This document shows, piece after piece, positions 8,047 through 16,264 of a DNA stretch of 41,509 nucleotides. The DNA comes from Burkholderiales bacterium. Lineage in GTDB: Bacteria; Pseudomonadota; Gammaproteobacteria; Burkholderiales; SG8-39. The notes under the pieces were generated by a model that did no database searches, was not told where the DNA came from, and worked only from the letters and a program-made list of their open reading frames with translations. The DNA lies in NCBI GenBank assembly GCA_014860355.1, contig JACZJV010000008.1, positions 1-41,509 of the forward strand, in the 5' to 3' direction. Position 1 is the stretch's first letter. Each line of letters opens with the position of its first letter. Both the position numbers and the translations under genes were made by a program.

Positions 8047-8481
8047 ATGCAGCTGCGGGAAATACTTAGAATAAAAGGCAACCTGCTGATTACCATCACG
8101 CCCGACGGGATGGTCAGCGAAGGGGTCAGCACCATGTCCGAGAAGGACATCGGGTCGCTGGTGGTGATGAACCAGGGGCGCCTGGTGGGCATGCTGACCT
8201 TCAGGGAAGTCCTGCAGGCGCTGCACAAGAACAAAGGCTCGATCCAGGGCGTGCGCGTGGACGCGGTGATGGAGAAGAACCCGAGGACCATAGGGCCGGG
8301 CGTCGAAGTGGACGAGCTGCGCAGCGTGATGCTCGAGCACCACATCCGCTACATGCCGGTGATGGAAGGCGACGAGCTGATCGGCGTGCTTTCGTTTCAC
8401 GATGTGGCGCGGGCGGTGCTGGAGGAACAGGCGTTCGAGAACCGCATGCTCAAGGGCTATATCAAGGACTCGCCGACTTAG
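8047..8481 (+). CDS. CBS-domain pair protein
   Basis: The 144-residue cytoplasmic protein consists of almost nothing but two CBS motifs. The first contains VSEGVSTMSEKDIGSLVVMN with GRLVGMLTFREVLQAL, and the second DAVMEKNPRTIGPGVEVDEL with YMPVMEGDELIGVLSFHDVA. CBS pairs bind adenosyl ligands such as AMP, ATP or SAM and usually regulate a partner. Start 8047 has an exceptional Shine-Dalgarno (ggaggggggg) four to six bases upstream. The frame of the next gene opens inside this one, so the two are probably coupled. Proteins of this stand-alone type are common in betaproteobacteria; the partner is unknown. Confidence 0.88.
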   Translation: MQLREILRIKGNLLITITPDGMVSEGVSTMSEKDIGSLVVMNQGRLVGMLTFREVLQALHKNKGSIQGVRVDAVMEKNPRTIGPGVEVDELRSVMLEHHIRYMPVMEGDELIGVLSFHDVARAVLEEQAFENRMLKGYIKDSPT

Positions 8482-9745
8482 CCGCGCTGTTCTGGGAATT
8501 TCGCGCAGACGATTTCTGGCAGCGGGAGCCGGCCTCTGCCTGGGCGCCGGGGGGCTTGCCGCCTGGCGCCATTGGCCGGAGCAGGGTTTCATCAACCCTT
8601 GCCGCGCCGGCCTGCCGCAGGCGCTGGCGCGGCACGAGTTGGTGCGCGCAGCCTGGGACGGCCTCGACGCGCGCAAAGTCTGGGACAGCCACTGCCACCT
8701 GGCGGGCAACGGCGACTCCGGCGGCGGCATCCGCCTCGGCCCGGCGATGCAGAGCATGCGCAATCCCATGCAGTACGCGCGGCGCCTGTTCTTCACGAAC
8801 GCGGCTTGCGTGCGGGACGAAACGGGGCAGGTGGATCAAAGCTATGTCGAGCGCATGCGCGCGCTGACGGACGGCATGCCACAGGGGGTAAAGCTATTGC
8901 TCCTCGCATTCGACGCGAGCGTCACCACGGCGGGCGCAGTTTTGCGGGAACAGACCAGCCTCTACGTTCCCAATAGTTACGCGGCACAAATCGCTCGGCG
9001 CCATGCGCAATCCTTCGAATGGGCAGCCTCGGTGCACCCGTATCGCCGCGACTGCATCGAGCGGCTGGAAGCGGCGGTAGCGCAGGGTGCGCGTGCGCTC
9101 AAGTGGCTGCCAGCGACCATGGGCATGGACCCGGCATCCGCGCTTTGCGATCCTTTCTACGCGGCCCTCGCGCGGCTCGATCTGCCGCTGATCACGCATG
9201 CGGGGGAGGAACGCGCGCTGCTCGGCGCGGACGCGCAGGAGCTGGGCAATCCACTGCGCCTGCGGCGCGCGCTCGATCACAGCGTGCGCGTCGTGGTGGC
9301 GCATTGCGCATCCATGGGCCGGAACCGCGACAGCGACCGCGGCGGGTACGGCCCGGTGGTGGACAATTTCGCGCTGTTCGCGCGCCTGATGGACGAGCCG
9401 CGCTACGCGGGGCGGCTCTACGGCGATATCTCCGCCATGACGCAGACCGCGCGCGCCGGAGCGGCTCTTGCCCAGGTGATACAGCGCGAAGACTGGCATG
9501 CGCGCTTGCTCAACGGCTCGGACTATCCGCTGCCGGGCGTGTTCCCGCTGTACTCGGTGGGGTATCTGGCGGAACTGGGCTACATCGAAAAAAGCGCGGC
9601 GCCGCTTTTCAAGCGGCTGCGCGAGCACAATCCGCTCCTGTTCGAATTCGTGCTCAAGCGCAGCCTGCGCTCAGGCGGCAAGCGCCTGGCCGCCGGGGTA
9701 TTCGAGACGCGCGCCTTTTTCGACAAGCGGGCCCTGCCCGCCTAG
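8402..9745 (+). CDS. Tat-exported amidohydrolase-family metal-dependent hydrolase
   Basis: The frame holds a twin-arginine signal (SRRRFLAAGAGLCLGAGGLA) followed by an amidohydrolase-2/TIM-barrel domain: DSHCHL near the start of the fold (the HxH metal motif), LITHAGEE, VVAHCASMG and the late LNGSDYPLP Asp. This is enough for a metal-dependent hydrolase folded before export to the periplasm. The substrate is unknown. The only ATG/GTG/TTG in frame ahead of the signal is the ATG at 8402, which overlaps the CBS gene by 80 bases and gives an Arg-rich 34-residue pre-signal extension. A non-canonical start (CTG 8492 or ATT 8498) just after the CBS stop would give a normal signal peptide. The C-terminus is FFDKRALPA. 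Confidence 0.78.
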   Translation: MWRGRCWRNRRSRTACSRAISRTRRLSRAVLGISRRRFLAAGAGLCLGAGGLAAWRHWPEQGFINPCRAGLPQALARHELVRAAWDGLDARKVWDSHCHLAGNGDSGGGIRLGPAMQSMRNPMQYARRLFFTNAACVRDETGQVDQSYVERMRALTDGMPQGVKLLLLAFDASVTTAGAVLREQTSLYVPNSYAAQIARRHAQSFEWAASVHPYRRDCIERLEAAVAQGARALKWLPATMGMDPASALCDPFYAALARLDLPLITHAGEERALLGADAQELGNPLRLRRALDHSVRVVVAHCASMGRNRDSDRGGYGPVVDNFALFARLMDEPRYAGRLYGDISAMTQTARAGAALAQVIQREDWHARLLNGSDYPLPGVFPLYSVGYLAELGYIEKSAAPLFKRLREHNPLLFEFVLKRSLRSGGKRLAAGVFETRAFFDKRALPA

Positions 9746-9790
9746 GCTAGGGGTCGCGCAGGCGCGCCCGCGGGCGACCTTCCTGTTTGC

Positions 9791-10591
9791 CTACTTGCGC
9801 GAGGGATAACTCGCGCCCATGCCGGCACGCACGTCCGCCTGAATGCCGTACTGCGGGATGGGGTAGCGCAGGCCGTTCGCCGACAGCGCCTGCATACCCG
9901 CGATCGCCTTGGGCAAATAGCGTGGCGGCAGGGCGAGCAACATCTCGTCGTCGAGTACGCCGCCGTAGCGCCGTTCTGCATAGCAGGGTATGGACAGGCT
10001 GGGCTCGCCGCTGGCGAGCGCGCGGCCCCAGGAATCGGCGCAAGCCGATTCGCCCACTACGCCCCAGTCGAATTTCTTGTAGCCCGACCATTGCAGGCCG
10101 TTGATGAAGATGATCATTTGCCCGGGTGTGGCGTAGATGAGGCAGATGTCCGGCGGATCGAGCCGGCCGCTGGCGAGCGGCGATACCGCCATGGCCTGGT
10201 ATTTTCCGTGCGGCACCACGTCCATCGCATGCTGGTGCGCCGAGGCGTCGGCTACGGTGGCGAACCACACCCCGGCCATGTGCTTGCCCGACAGCCACTC
10301 CTCGTCCTGCGGCGCGAGGCCGATGACCGCGCCGCATTGTGCGCCCACCAGATCCTCCCGCGTAATGCCGACGGTGAAGCCGAGGCGCGCGGCCTGCGCC
10401 ACGATCTGGTCGGTGGTGTGGATGGCGCTGGGGCGGCGCAGCTTCGGAATGGCCTGCAGGTCCTCGGCGCGCTCGAACAGCTTCATGCCGATGGGCGTGG
10501 TCTTCAGGCGCAGCAGCAGATTCAGTTCGTCGACGAGGCCGGGCCAGTCATAGCGCTCCGGCGCTGCGGCAGTGGTGGTTGCGTTCGGCAC
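9791..10591 (-). CDS. DUF169-family protein
   Basis: The 266-residue soluble protein has the features I associate with DUF169: [20 protein letters not shown] near the N-terminus, a central Cys in [12 protein letters not shown], a second Cys in [17 protein letters not shown], a third in GESACADSW, and [15 protein letters not shown] late. Function is unknown; the conserved cysteines suggest metal or thiol chemistry, which is inference. It is transcribed convergently with the amidohydrolase (45 bases apart) and divergently from aroC (80 bases apart), so it stands alone. Confidence 0.75.
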   Translation of the reverse strand: MPNATTTAAAPERYDWPGLVDELNLLLRLKTTPIGMKLFERAEDLQAIPKLRRPSAIHTTDQIVAQAARLGFTVGITREDLVGAQCGAVIGLAPQDEEWLSGKHMAGVWFATVADASAHQHAMDVVPHGKYQAMAVSPLASGRLDPPDICLIYATPGQMIIFINGLQWSGYKKFDWGVVGESACADSWGRALASGEPSLSIPCYAERRYGGVLDDEMLLALPPRYLPKAIAGMQALSANGLRYPIPQYGIQADVRAGMGASYPSRK

Positions 10592-10671
10592 TGGCGTTTC
10601 TCCTTCGCGTTCGGTCTGGCCGGGATTATCGTTATGTTAAACTCGACGCAGCAAATCCGCGAGCGAAAACG

Positions 10672-11835
10672 ATGTCCGGCAACACTCTGGGAAAGCTGTT
10701 CTGCGTCACGTCGTTTGGCGAGTCGCACGGCCCCGCCTACGGCTGCGTGGTGGACGGCTGCCCGCCTGGGATGGAACTCTGCGAAGCCGATATCCAGCAG
10801 GAGCTCGATCGCAGAAAGCCCGGCACGTCGCGCCATGTGACGCAGCGGCGCGAGGCAGACCGCGTGGAAATCCTCTCGGGCGTATTCGAAGGGCGGACCA
10901 CCGGCACCGCCATCGGTATGCTGGTGCGCAACGAAGACCAGAAGAGCAAGGATTACGGCAATATCGCCGAGAGCTTCCGCCCCGGGCACGCCGACTACAC
11001 CTATTGGCAGAAATACGGCATACGCGACTATCGCGGCGGCGGGCGGGCCTCGGCGCGCGAAACCCTGGTGCGGGTTGCCGCCGGCGCCATCGCGAAGAAG
11101 TGGCTCAGGGAAAAGTACGGCATCACGGTGCGCGGCTATCTGTCGCAGCTCGGACCCAACACCGTCGCGTTCAAGGACTGGGGCGCAGTCGGGCGCAATC
11201 CGTTTTTCGTGCCCGACATGGCGGTGGTGCCCGCGCTCGAGGCGTACATGGACGCGCTGCGCAAGTCCGGCGATTCCTGCGGCGCGAAAGTGACCGTGAT
11301 CGCGGCGGGCGTACCCGTGGGCTGGGGCGAGCCGGTGTACGACCGGCTCGACGCCGATATCGCCTACGCCATGATGGGTATCAATGCGGTGAAAGGCGTG
11401 GAAATCGGCGCGGGTTTCGCCGCGGTCGCGCAAAAGGGCAGCGAACATTCGGACGAACTTACACCGGACGGTTTTCTGAGCAATCACGCCGGTGGCGTCC
11501 TCGGCGGCATTTCCACCGGACAGGACCTGTTGGTGAATCTGGCGATCAAACCCACATCGAGCATTCGACTAGCGCGCCGCTCGATCAACAAGAATGGGGA
11601 AGCGGTAACGGTGCAGACCCACGGCCGCCATGATCCCTGCGTCGGCATACGCGCCACCCCGATCGCGGAAGCGATGCTGGCGCTGGTGCTCGCCGATCAC
11701 GCACTCAGGCAGCGCGCGCAGAATGCCGACGTAAGCACGTCGACGCCGAAAATCGCCGCACGCGTACCCGCGTCCGCGGTAGCGGCAAAGTATGCGGCTA
11801 AGCCCGTAGACGATCCGGACGCCGAAGAAGCATAG
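10672..11835 (+). CDS. aroC: Chorismate synthase
   Basis: The 387-residue protein from the ATG at 10672 ([20 protein letters not shown]) carries the chorismate synthase signatures: GESHGPAYG, the central [37 protein letters not shown], and [14 protein letters not shown] with [17 protein letters not shown]. It removes phosphate from EPSP using reduced FMN to make chorismate, the last common step to tryptophan, phenylalanine, tyrosine and folate. A longer frame from 10579 adds 31 residues unlike the family. The C-terminal tail beyond [18 protein letters not shown] is longer and Ala-rich compared with minimal enzymes. Confidence 0.97.
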   Translation: MSGNTLGKLFCVTSFGESHGPAYGCVVDGCPPGMELCEADIQQELDRRKPGTSRHVTQRREADRVEILSGVFEGRTTGTAIGMLVRNEDQKSKDYGNIAESFRPGHADYTYWQKYGIRDYRGGGRASARETLVRVAAGAIAKKWLREKYGITVRGYLSQLGPNTVAFKDWGAVGRNPFFVPDMAVVPALEAYMDALRKSGDSCGAKVTVIAAGVPVGWGEPVYDRLDADIAYAMMGINAVKGVEIGAGFAAVAQKGSEHSDELTPDGFLSNHAGGVLGGISTGQDLLVNLAIKPTSSIRLARRSINKNGEAVTVQTHGRHDPCVGIRATPIAEAMLALVLADHALRQRAQNADVSTSTPKIAARVPASAVAAKYAAKPVDDPDAEEA

Positions 11836-11876
11836 GCGCTGCAGTCCTTCGACGCGCGAGTGCGTCCGGTCGCGGG

Positions 11877-11905
11877 AAAAAAAGGCCCCCGACAAGCAGG
11901 GGCCT
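11877..11905 (-). terminator. Rho-independent terminator for minus-strand transcript
   Basis: Read on the minus strand, AGGCCCC, a nine-base loop and GGGGCCT are followed at once by a run of T (plus strand A-run 11877-11883). It lies just past the 3' end of aroC but points the other way. Its only visible client is the small secreted protein gene starting at 12427, about 300 bases upstream of it. Confidence 0.75.
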
Positions 11906-12205
11906 GAACATCAGATGCGAGCAAATCGCAGCGCATCCGGGGATGCGCCACCCGATCCGAAGTCCGGGTTCCAATCAGGCAGGGGGAGGAGTTCCCGACC
12001 GATTCGAACCCGCGCCGACCCGTAACGGCGGATAAATCCCGGTGCTCGCTCCTGGGCCGGTTGCAGCGGATTCAACAAGATGCCGCCATTGCGCCATGCG
12101 GCGCGTTAGGCTACGCCTACGAATGCGGGCATCGCCTTGCGCGCGCATTCCTGATTACTCAATGATCCCGTCCGATGCGCCAGGCGGCTGGGCTAAAGGG
12201 TCGGT
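11906..12205 (-). other. Long untranslated region between the small secreted protein gene and its terminator
   Basis: About 300 bases separate the stop of the YjbE-like gene from the terminator at 11877. I see no convincing coding frame on either strand. A tRNA T-loop-like string occurs at 12001-12010, but its flanks do not pair as a T stem. The stretch would be a long 3' untranslated region, or could host a processed small RNA. Confidence 0.4.
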
Positions 12206-12427
12206 CTACTTGGTCGCGGTAGTCGTGGTTGTCGGCGGCAGTGCCGGACTGTCCTCATTGGATGAGGCAGCAACCGCCACTGCGACGACCGCGACGGCAG
12301 CGGCAATCATGCCCGCCGTGATTCCGCCGGCAGCAGCCCCCGTCGCGCCTCCGGCACCGCTGGACTGTGCGTACGCGCCGCTTGCAAGGAAAATCGAGGC
12401 AATCAGAACCGCAAGTGATTTCTTCAT
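12206..12427 (-). CDS. Small secreted Ala/Gly/Thr-rich protein, YjbE-like
   Basis: The 73-residue product has a clear Sec signal (MKKSLAVLIASIFLASGAYA), a Gly/Ala-rich hydrophobic stretch (AGGITAGMIAAAVAVVAVAV) and a polar tail AASSNEDSPALPPTTTTTATK. The order of signal, small-residue hydrophobic segment and Thr-run tail resembles E. coli YjbE, a small exported protein encoded at the head of an exopolysaccharide operon. The resemblance is one of design, seen from memory and not by alignment. An ideal Shine-Dalgarno, acggaggtgaag, precedes the ATG. It has its own promoter and a terminator about 300 bases downstream, with no exopolysaccharide genes around it, so it is an independent monocistronic unit. 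Confidence 0.7.
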   Translation of the reverse strand: MKKSLAVLIASIFLASGAYAQSSGAGGATGAAAGGITAGMIAAAVAVVAVAVAASSNEDSPALPPTTTTTATK

Positions 12428-12485
12428 TCTTCACCTCCGTCTACCATCGAAACTGGCCGCTCGCCGGCTGTCCCTGCCGCGACGC

Positions 12486-12524
12486 CTATATGCTCAATAT
12501 AGTAGGCGCTGTAAGAGAGAACAA
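12486..12524 (-). promoter_or_regulatory. Promoter of the YjbE-like gene with overlapping palindrome
   Basis: On the minus strand, TTGTTC (12524-12519) and TATATT (12501-12496) are spaced by exactly 17 bases. The -10 overlaps an inverted repeat, ctatat (12486-12491) and atatag (12497-12502) around a five-base centre, which could be an operator. The predicted start leaves a leader of about 60 bases before the ATG at 12427. Confidence 0.55.
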
Positions 12525-12682
12525 GAATAGTCCGAACGGACTGGATCGAAGGGCACGGGCAGTAGCCTGCCGACGCCGGCAAAGTGCGTGCGCGAGTTGC
12601 ATTCAGGGTCGCGATATGAGCTATCCTCGGCGATTGCGCGCCCGTTCCTGGTTCCTGCTCCATCATCCATAAGCCGTAGCCG

Positions 12683-13825
12683 ATGTCCGTACCGTACTGG
12701 CGCCTGTCAGCCTTCTATTTCGCTTACTTTGCCTACGTGGGTACCGCAGCGCCGTATTTCAGCCTGTATCTGGCTTCCCTGGGGCTGGCGGCTGCGCAGA
12801 TCGGCGTATTGCTCTCGCTCGGCTCGCTGATGCGCGTGATCGCACCGAACTTCTGGGGCTGGGTCGCCGACCGCACGGCGCGGCGCGCGCGCATCATCGC
12901 CATCACGCTGGCGTTGGGCGGTGCCTGCTTCGCCGGCTTTTTCTTCGTGCACTCGTTCTGGGGGCTGTTCGCCCTGCTGCTTGCGACCGGCTTTTTCACC
13001 AGCGCCTCGATGCCGCTCACCGAGTCGCTGACGATGTCGCATCTGCGCCCGGCGGTCAGCCGCTACGGATCCATCCGCTTGTGGGGATCGGTGGGTTTCA
13101 TCATCACGGTGACGCTGGTCGGCTACGCGCTCGACGTACTGCCGGTTGCGAGCCTGCTGTGGATGGTGCTGGCGACTTACGCGCTGAGCTGGGTGTGCGC
13201 GCTGGCGCTACCCGATGCGCCAGGCGGCGGCGACCATGCCGAGCCCGAGCCGGTGTGGAATATCCTGCGGCGGCCGGAGGTGGCGGCGCTGCTCGGTGCG
13301 TGTTTTCTGATGAGCCTGGCGCATGGACCGCAGTATGCCTTTTTCTCGATTTATCTCGTCGACCACGGCTACAGCAAGGCGGCGGTGGGCTGGATGTGGA
13401 CCGTGGGCGTGGTGGCTGAAATCGGCGTGTTCCTGCTGATGCCGGCGCTGATGCGGCGCTATTCGCTTTCGGCCATCCTGCTCGTTTGTTTCGCGGCGGC
13501 GGCGGTGCGCTTTTTGATGATCGGCTGGGGCGTGGACTCCACTGCGGTGCTGTTCGCGGCGCAGTTGCTGCACGGACTGAGTTTCGGTGCGCACCATGCC
13601 ACCGCGGTCACTGCGATCCACCGCTGGTTCCAGGGGGCGAATCAGGTGCGCGGGCAGGCGATATACCTGTCGGTGTCTTTCGGCGCCGGCGGCGTGCTGG
13701 GCAGCGCGCTTTCGGGCCTGGGTTGGGACAGCATAGGTCCCGCGTGGACATTCAGCAGTGCAGCGTTTGCCGCCGTGGCCGGCTATGCGTTGCTGCAATG
13801 GAAAGTGCGCCCTGCGCATATCTGA
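12683..13825 (+). CDS. MFS transporter (MFS_1-like, HcaT-type)
   Basis: The 380-residue membrane protein has twelve hydrophobic segments. The first repeat contains the loop motif GWVADRTARRARIIA between helices 2 and 3, and the pattern MSVPYWRLSAFYFAYFAYVG, then SIRLWGSVGFIITV and FGAHHATAVTAIHRWF, is that of the MFS_1-like group that includes HcaT and the nucleoside/LacY-like symporters. It is probably an uptake carrier for a small organic molecule; substrate unknown. It sits alone, divergent from the YjbE-like gene and 111 bases upstream of leuC. Confidence 0.85.
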   Translation: MSVPYWRLSAFYFAYFAYVGTAAPYFSLYLASLGLAAAQIGVLLSLGSLMRVIAPNFWGWVADRTARRARIIAITLALGGACFAGFFFVHSFWGLFALLLATGFFTSASMPLTESLTMSHLRPAVSRYGSIRLWGSVGFIITVTLVGYALDVLPVASLLWMVLATYALSWVCALALPDAPGGGDHAEPEPVWNILRRPEVAALLGACFLMSLAHGPQYAFFSIYLVDHGYSKAAVGWMWTVGVVAEIGVFLLMPALMRRYSLSAILLVCFAAAAVRFLMIGWGVDSTAVLFAAQLLHGLSFGAHHATAVTAIHRWFQGANQVRGQAIYLSVSFGAGGVLGSALSGLGWDSIGPAWTFSSAAFAAVAGYALLQWKVRPAHI

Positions 13826-13879
13826 AACGCGGCCGCGCCTCCGCCCCCCTCGGGCGCCGCTATTCAGTTCGATAGTCTG

Positions 13880-13908
13880 ATTCAAACCCCTGTTTTCTGT
13901 GGCATAAT
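13880..13908 (+). promoter_or_regulatory. Weak candidate promoter for leuC
   Basis: A -10-like CATAAT lies at 13903-13908, 29 bases before the leuC ATG, preceded by TGTGG. The -35 region at 13880-13885 (attcaa) is poor. It is the best promoter-like string in the 111-base gap between the MFS gene and leuC. Confidence 0.3.
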
Positions 13909-13936
13909 TTCGTCCTGTTCAAGCCGGTTTGAGACC

Positions 13937-15343
13937 ATGCCGCAGACCCTTTACGACAAGCTTTGGGATAGCCACGTGGTGTACGTCGAAGATGACGGCA
14001 CGGCGCTGCTCTATATCGACCGGCATCTGGTGCACGAAGTCACCAGCCCGCAGGCGTACGAAGGGCTGCGCCTGGCCGGGCGCAAGCCCTGGCGCGTCGA
14101 TTCCATCGTCGCCACGGCCGATCACAATACGCCCACTACCGACTGGAACGAAGGCATCAAGGACCCGATTTCGCGTCTGCAGGTGGAAACCCTGGACGCA
14201 AACATGCGCGAATACGGTGCCAAGGCGTATTTTCCGTTTCTCGACAAGCGTCAGGGCATAGTGCACGTGATCGGACCGGAGCAGGGCGCGACCCTGCCGG
14301 GGATGACGGTGGTATGCGGCGATTCGCACACCAGCACCCACGGCGCATTTGCCTGTCTCGCTCACGGCATCGGCACTTCCGAAGTCGAACATGTGATGGC
14401 GACCCAGTGTCTGGTGCAGCAGAAGATGCAGAACATGCTGGTCGCAGTGGATGGCCCGCTCGCGCGCGGCGTGACCGCAAAGGACGTCGCACTTGCCGTC
14501 ATCGGCAAGATCGGCACCGCGGGAGGTACGCGCGCCGCCGTCGAGTTTGCCGGCAGCAGCATCCGCGCCTTGAGCATGGAAGGGCGCATGACTTTGTGCA
14601 ATATGGCGATAGAGGCGGGCGCGCGCGCCGGCATGGTGGCGGTCGACGACACCACGATCGCCTACCTCAAGGGCAGGCCCTTCGCCCCGACGGGCGAGCA
14701 CTGGAACCGTGCCGTGGCCTATTGGCGCACGCTGGTTTCGGACCCGGGCGCCAAATTCGATCGCGTGGTGAAGCTGGATGCGCGCGAGATCCGGCCGCAG
14801 GTTACCTGGGGCACTTCGCCCGAAATGGTGGTGGCGGTGGATGCACGCGTACCCGACCCGGACAAGGAAAAGGACCCCACCCGCCGCGAGGGCATGGAAC
14901 GCGCGCTGATCTATATGGGATTGCAGCCGAACACGCGCATCGAGGACATACGGCTGGACAAAGTGTTCATCGGTTCGTGCACCAACTCGCGTATCGAAGA
15001 TCTGCGCGCGGCGGCGGCCATGGTGCGCGGCAAGCGTGTCGCGGCCAGCATCCGTCTGGCGATGGTGGTGCCGGGATCGGGCCTGGTGAAAGCGCAGGCC
15101 GAGCGCGAGGGGCTGGACCGCGTGTTCCGCGAGTCGGGATTTCAATGGCGCGAGCCGGGTTGCTCCATGTGCCTCGCGATGAACGCCGATCGCCTCGAAC
15201 CCGGCGAGCGCTGCGCCTCGACTTCGAATCGCAACTTCGAGGGGCGCCAGGGTGCCGGCGGCCGCACCCACCTGGTCAGTCCGGAGATGGCTGCGGCGGC
15301 TGCGATTGCCGGGCATTTTGTCGACGTTCGCAATTGGAAATAA
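13937..15343 (+). CDS. leuC: 3-isopropylmalate dehydratase large subunit
   Basis: The 468-residue protein opens [15 protein letters not shown] and carries the aconitase-family [4Fe-4S] ligands: one Cys in [14 protein letters not shown] (about residue 348) and two in [11 protein letters not shown] (about 409 and 412). [20 protein letters not shown] and the C-terminal [20 protein letters not shown] are further signatures. With LeuD it isomerises 2-isopropylmalate to 3-isopropylmalate in leucine synthesis. Length is normal. It begins the long biosynthetic run on the plus strand, with an entericidin-type lipoprotein gene only 11 bases after its stop. Confidence 0.97.
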   Translation: MPQTLYDKLWDSHVVYVEDDGTALLYIDRHLVHEVTSPQAYEGLRLAGRKPWRVDSIVATADHNTPTTDWNEGIKDPISRLQVETLDANMREYGAKAYFPFLDKRQGIVHVIGPEQGATLPGMTVVCGDSHTSTHGAFACLAHGIGTSEVEHVMATQCLVQQKMQNMLVAVDGPLARGVTAKDVALAVIGKIGTAGGTRAAVEFAGSSIRALSMEGRMTLCNMAIEAGARAGMVAVDDTTIAYLKGRPFAPTGEHWNRAVAYWRTLVSDPGAKFDRVVKLDAREIRPQVTWGTSPEMVVAVDARVPDPDKEKDPTRREGMERALIYMGLQPNTRIEDIRLDKVFIGSCTNSRIEDLRAAAAMVRGKRVAASIRLAMVVPGSGLVKAQAEREGLDRVFRESGFQWREPGCSMCLAMNADRLEPGERCASTSNRNFEGRQGAGGRTHLVSPEMAAAAAIAGHFVDVRNWK

Positions 15344-15354
15344 AGGAGATATCG

Positions 15355-15486
15355 ATGCGCAAAGCCAACCTGGTTCTGCTCGCACTGATCGCGGCGTTCG
15401 TGCTGGGCGGCTGCAATACCGTAGAGGGCTTGGGCAAGGATGTGAAGCAGGGGGGCGCAGCCATAGAGCGCGCGGCGAAGAAATAG
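15355..15486 (+). CDS. Entericidin A/B-family small lipoprotein
   Basis: The 43-residue product MRKANLVLLALIAAFVLGGC has a lipobox (LGGC) at Cys20, followed by NTVEGLGKDVKQGGAAIERA and AKK. The short amphipathic mature part with G-x-G-x-D-V-x-x-G-G is the entericidin signature. A clean Shine-Dalgarno (aaaggagat) stands five to ten bases before the ATG. It lies between leuC and leuD, a position where betaproteobacteria commonly carry an entericidin-like gene. In E. coli, entericidins are membrane-lytic lipoproteins tied to stress survival; the role here is unknown. Confidence 0.9.
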   Translation: MRKANLVLLALIAAFVLGGCNTVEGLGKDVKQGGAAIERAAKK

Positions 15487-15489
15487 CAG

Positions 15490-15585
15490 ATGGAAAAATC
15501 GACTGTACTGGACGGCGTCGGGGCGCCTCCCGACCGTGACCGAGGGACAGCCCGCGCTGCTGCGCGCGCCCGCGCTGGCTGTTAG
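15490..15585 (+). pseudogene. Decayed duplicate of the leuD 5' end, possible 31-residue leader ORF
   Basis: Starting at the ATG at 15490, the first 49 bases match the first 49 of leuD at about 36 positions. The encoded [19 protein letters not shown] parallels the LeuD start [19 protein letters not shown]. After this the similarity stops and the frame runs through an Ala/Arg-rich stretch to a TAG at 15583. It begins four bases after the entericidin stop and ends 15 bases before leuD. It is best read as a degenerate partial tandem duplication; if translated it would be a leader peptide coupled to leuD. Confidence 0.6.
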
Positions 15586-15599
15586 AGATACGGGATCAC

Positions 15600-16241
15600 A
15601 TGGAAAAATTTGTCTTGCTGAACGGGATTGTGGCGCCGCTCGACCGTGCCAATGTCGACACCGACGCCATCATTCCCAAGCAGTTTCTCAAGTCGATCAA
15701 GCGTTCGGGCTTCGGTCCCAATCTGTTCGACGCCTGGCGTTACACGGATGTGGGCGAGCCGGGCATGGATAACGCGAAGCGGCCGCTCAATCCGGATTTC
15801 GTGCTGAACCAGGCGCGCTACAAGGGCGCGAGCATATTGCTCGCGCGCAAGAATTTCGGCTGCGGCTCCAGCCGCGAGCACGCGCCCTGGGCTCTGGGCG
15901 ATTACGGTTTTCGCGCCCTTATCGCGCCATCGTTCGCCGACATCTTCTACAACAACTGCTTCAAGAACGGCCTGCTGCCGATCGTGCTCAACGAGATGCG
16001 CATCGACCATCTGTTCAATGAAGTGAACGCCTTCCCCGGCTACAAGCTGACCATCGACCTGCCGCGGCAGCTCGTGCTCAGCTCCGACGGCGCCACGCAG
16101 ATAGCGTTCGAGGTGGATGCGCACCGCAAGCATTGCCTGTTGAACGGCCTCGACGACATCGGCCTGTCGCTGGTCCATGCCGAAAAAATCCGTGCGTTCG
16201 AGGCGCGCCGCCGCGCGGAGCAGCCATGGCTTTTCGGCTGA
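15600..16241 (+). CDS. leuD: 3-isopropylmalate dehydratase small subunit
   Basis: The 213-residue protein has the swivel-domain signatures of Leu[39 protein letters not shown], and [20 protein letters not shown] in the active-site loop. It forms the dehydratase with LeuC. The ribosome binding site is weak (gagatacgggatcac), which is notable because a decayed copy of the gene's own 5' end sits directly upstream and could couple translation. leuB follows after 23 bases. Confidence 0.97.
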   Translation: MEKFVLLNGIVAPLDRANVDTDAIIPKQFLKSIKRSGFGPNLFDAWRYTDVGEPGMDNAKRPLNPDFVLNQARYKGASILLARKNFGCGSSREHAPWALGDYGFRALIAPSFADIFYNNCFKNGLLPIVLNEMRIDHLFNEVNAFPGYKLTIDLPRQLVLSSDGATQIAFEVDAHRKHCLLNGLDDIGLSLVHAEKIRAFEARRRAEQPWLFG

Positions 16242-16264
16242 GCAACGACTCCTAGGGTGAATGA

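Noticed and set aside
8402-8490. Programmed frameshift fusing the CBS protein to the hydrolase
   Set aside because: The hydrolase begins with a Tat signal, which would be buried in a fusion, and there is no slippery sequence at the CBS stop.
11985-12080. Possible tRNA on the minus strand, from a GGTTCGAAT string and AGGAG/CTCCT flanks
   Set aside because: The bases next to the T-loop do not pair as a T stem, the spacing to the acceptor-like flank is wrong, and no CCA or anticodon arm fits.
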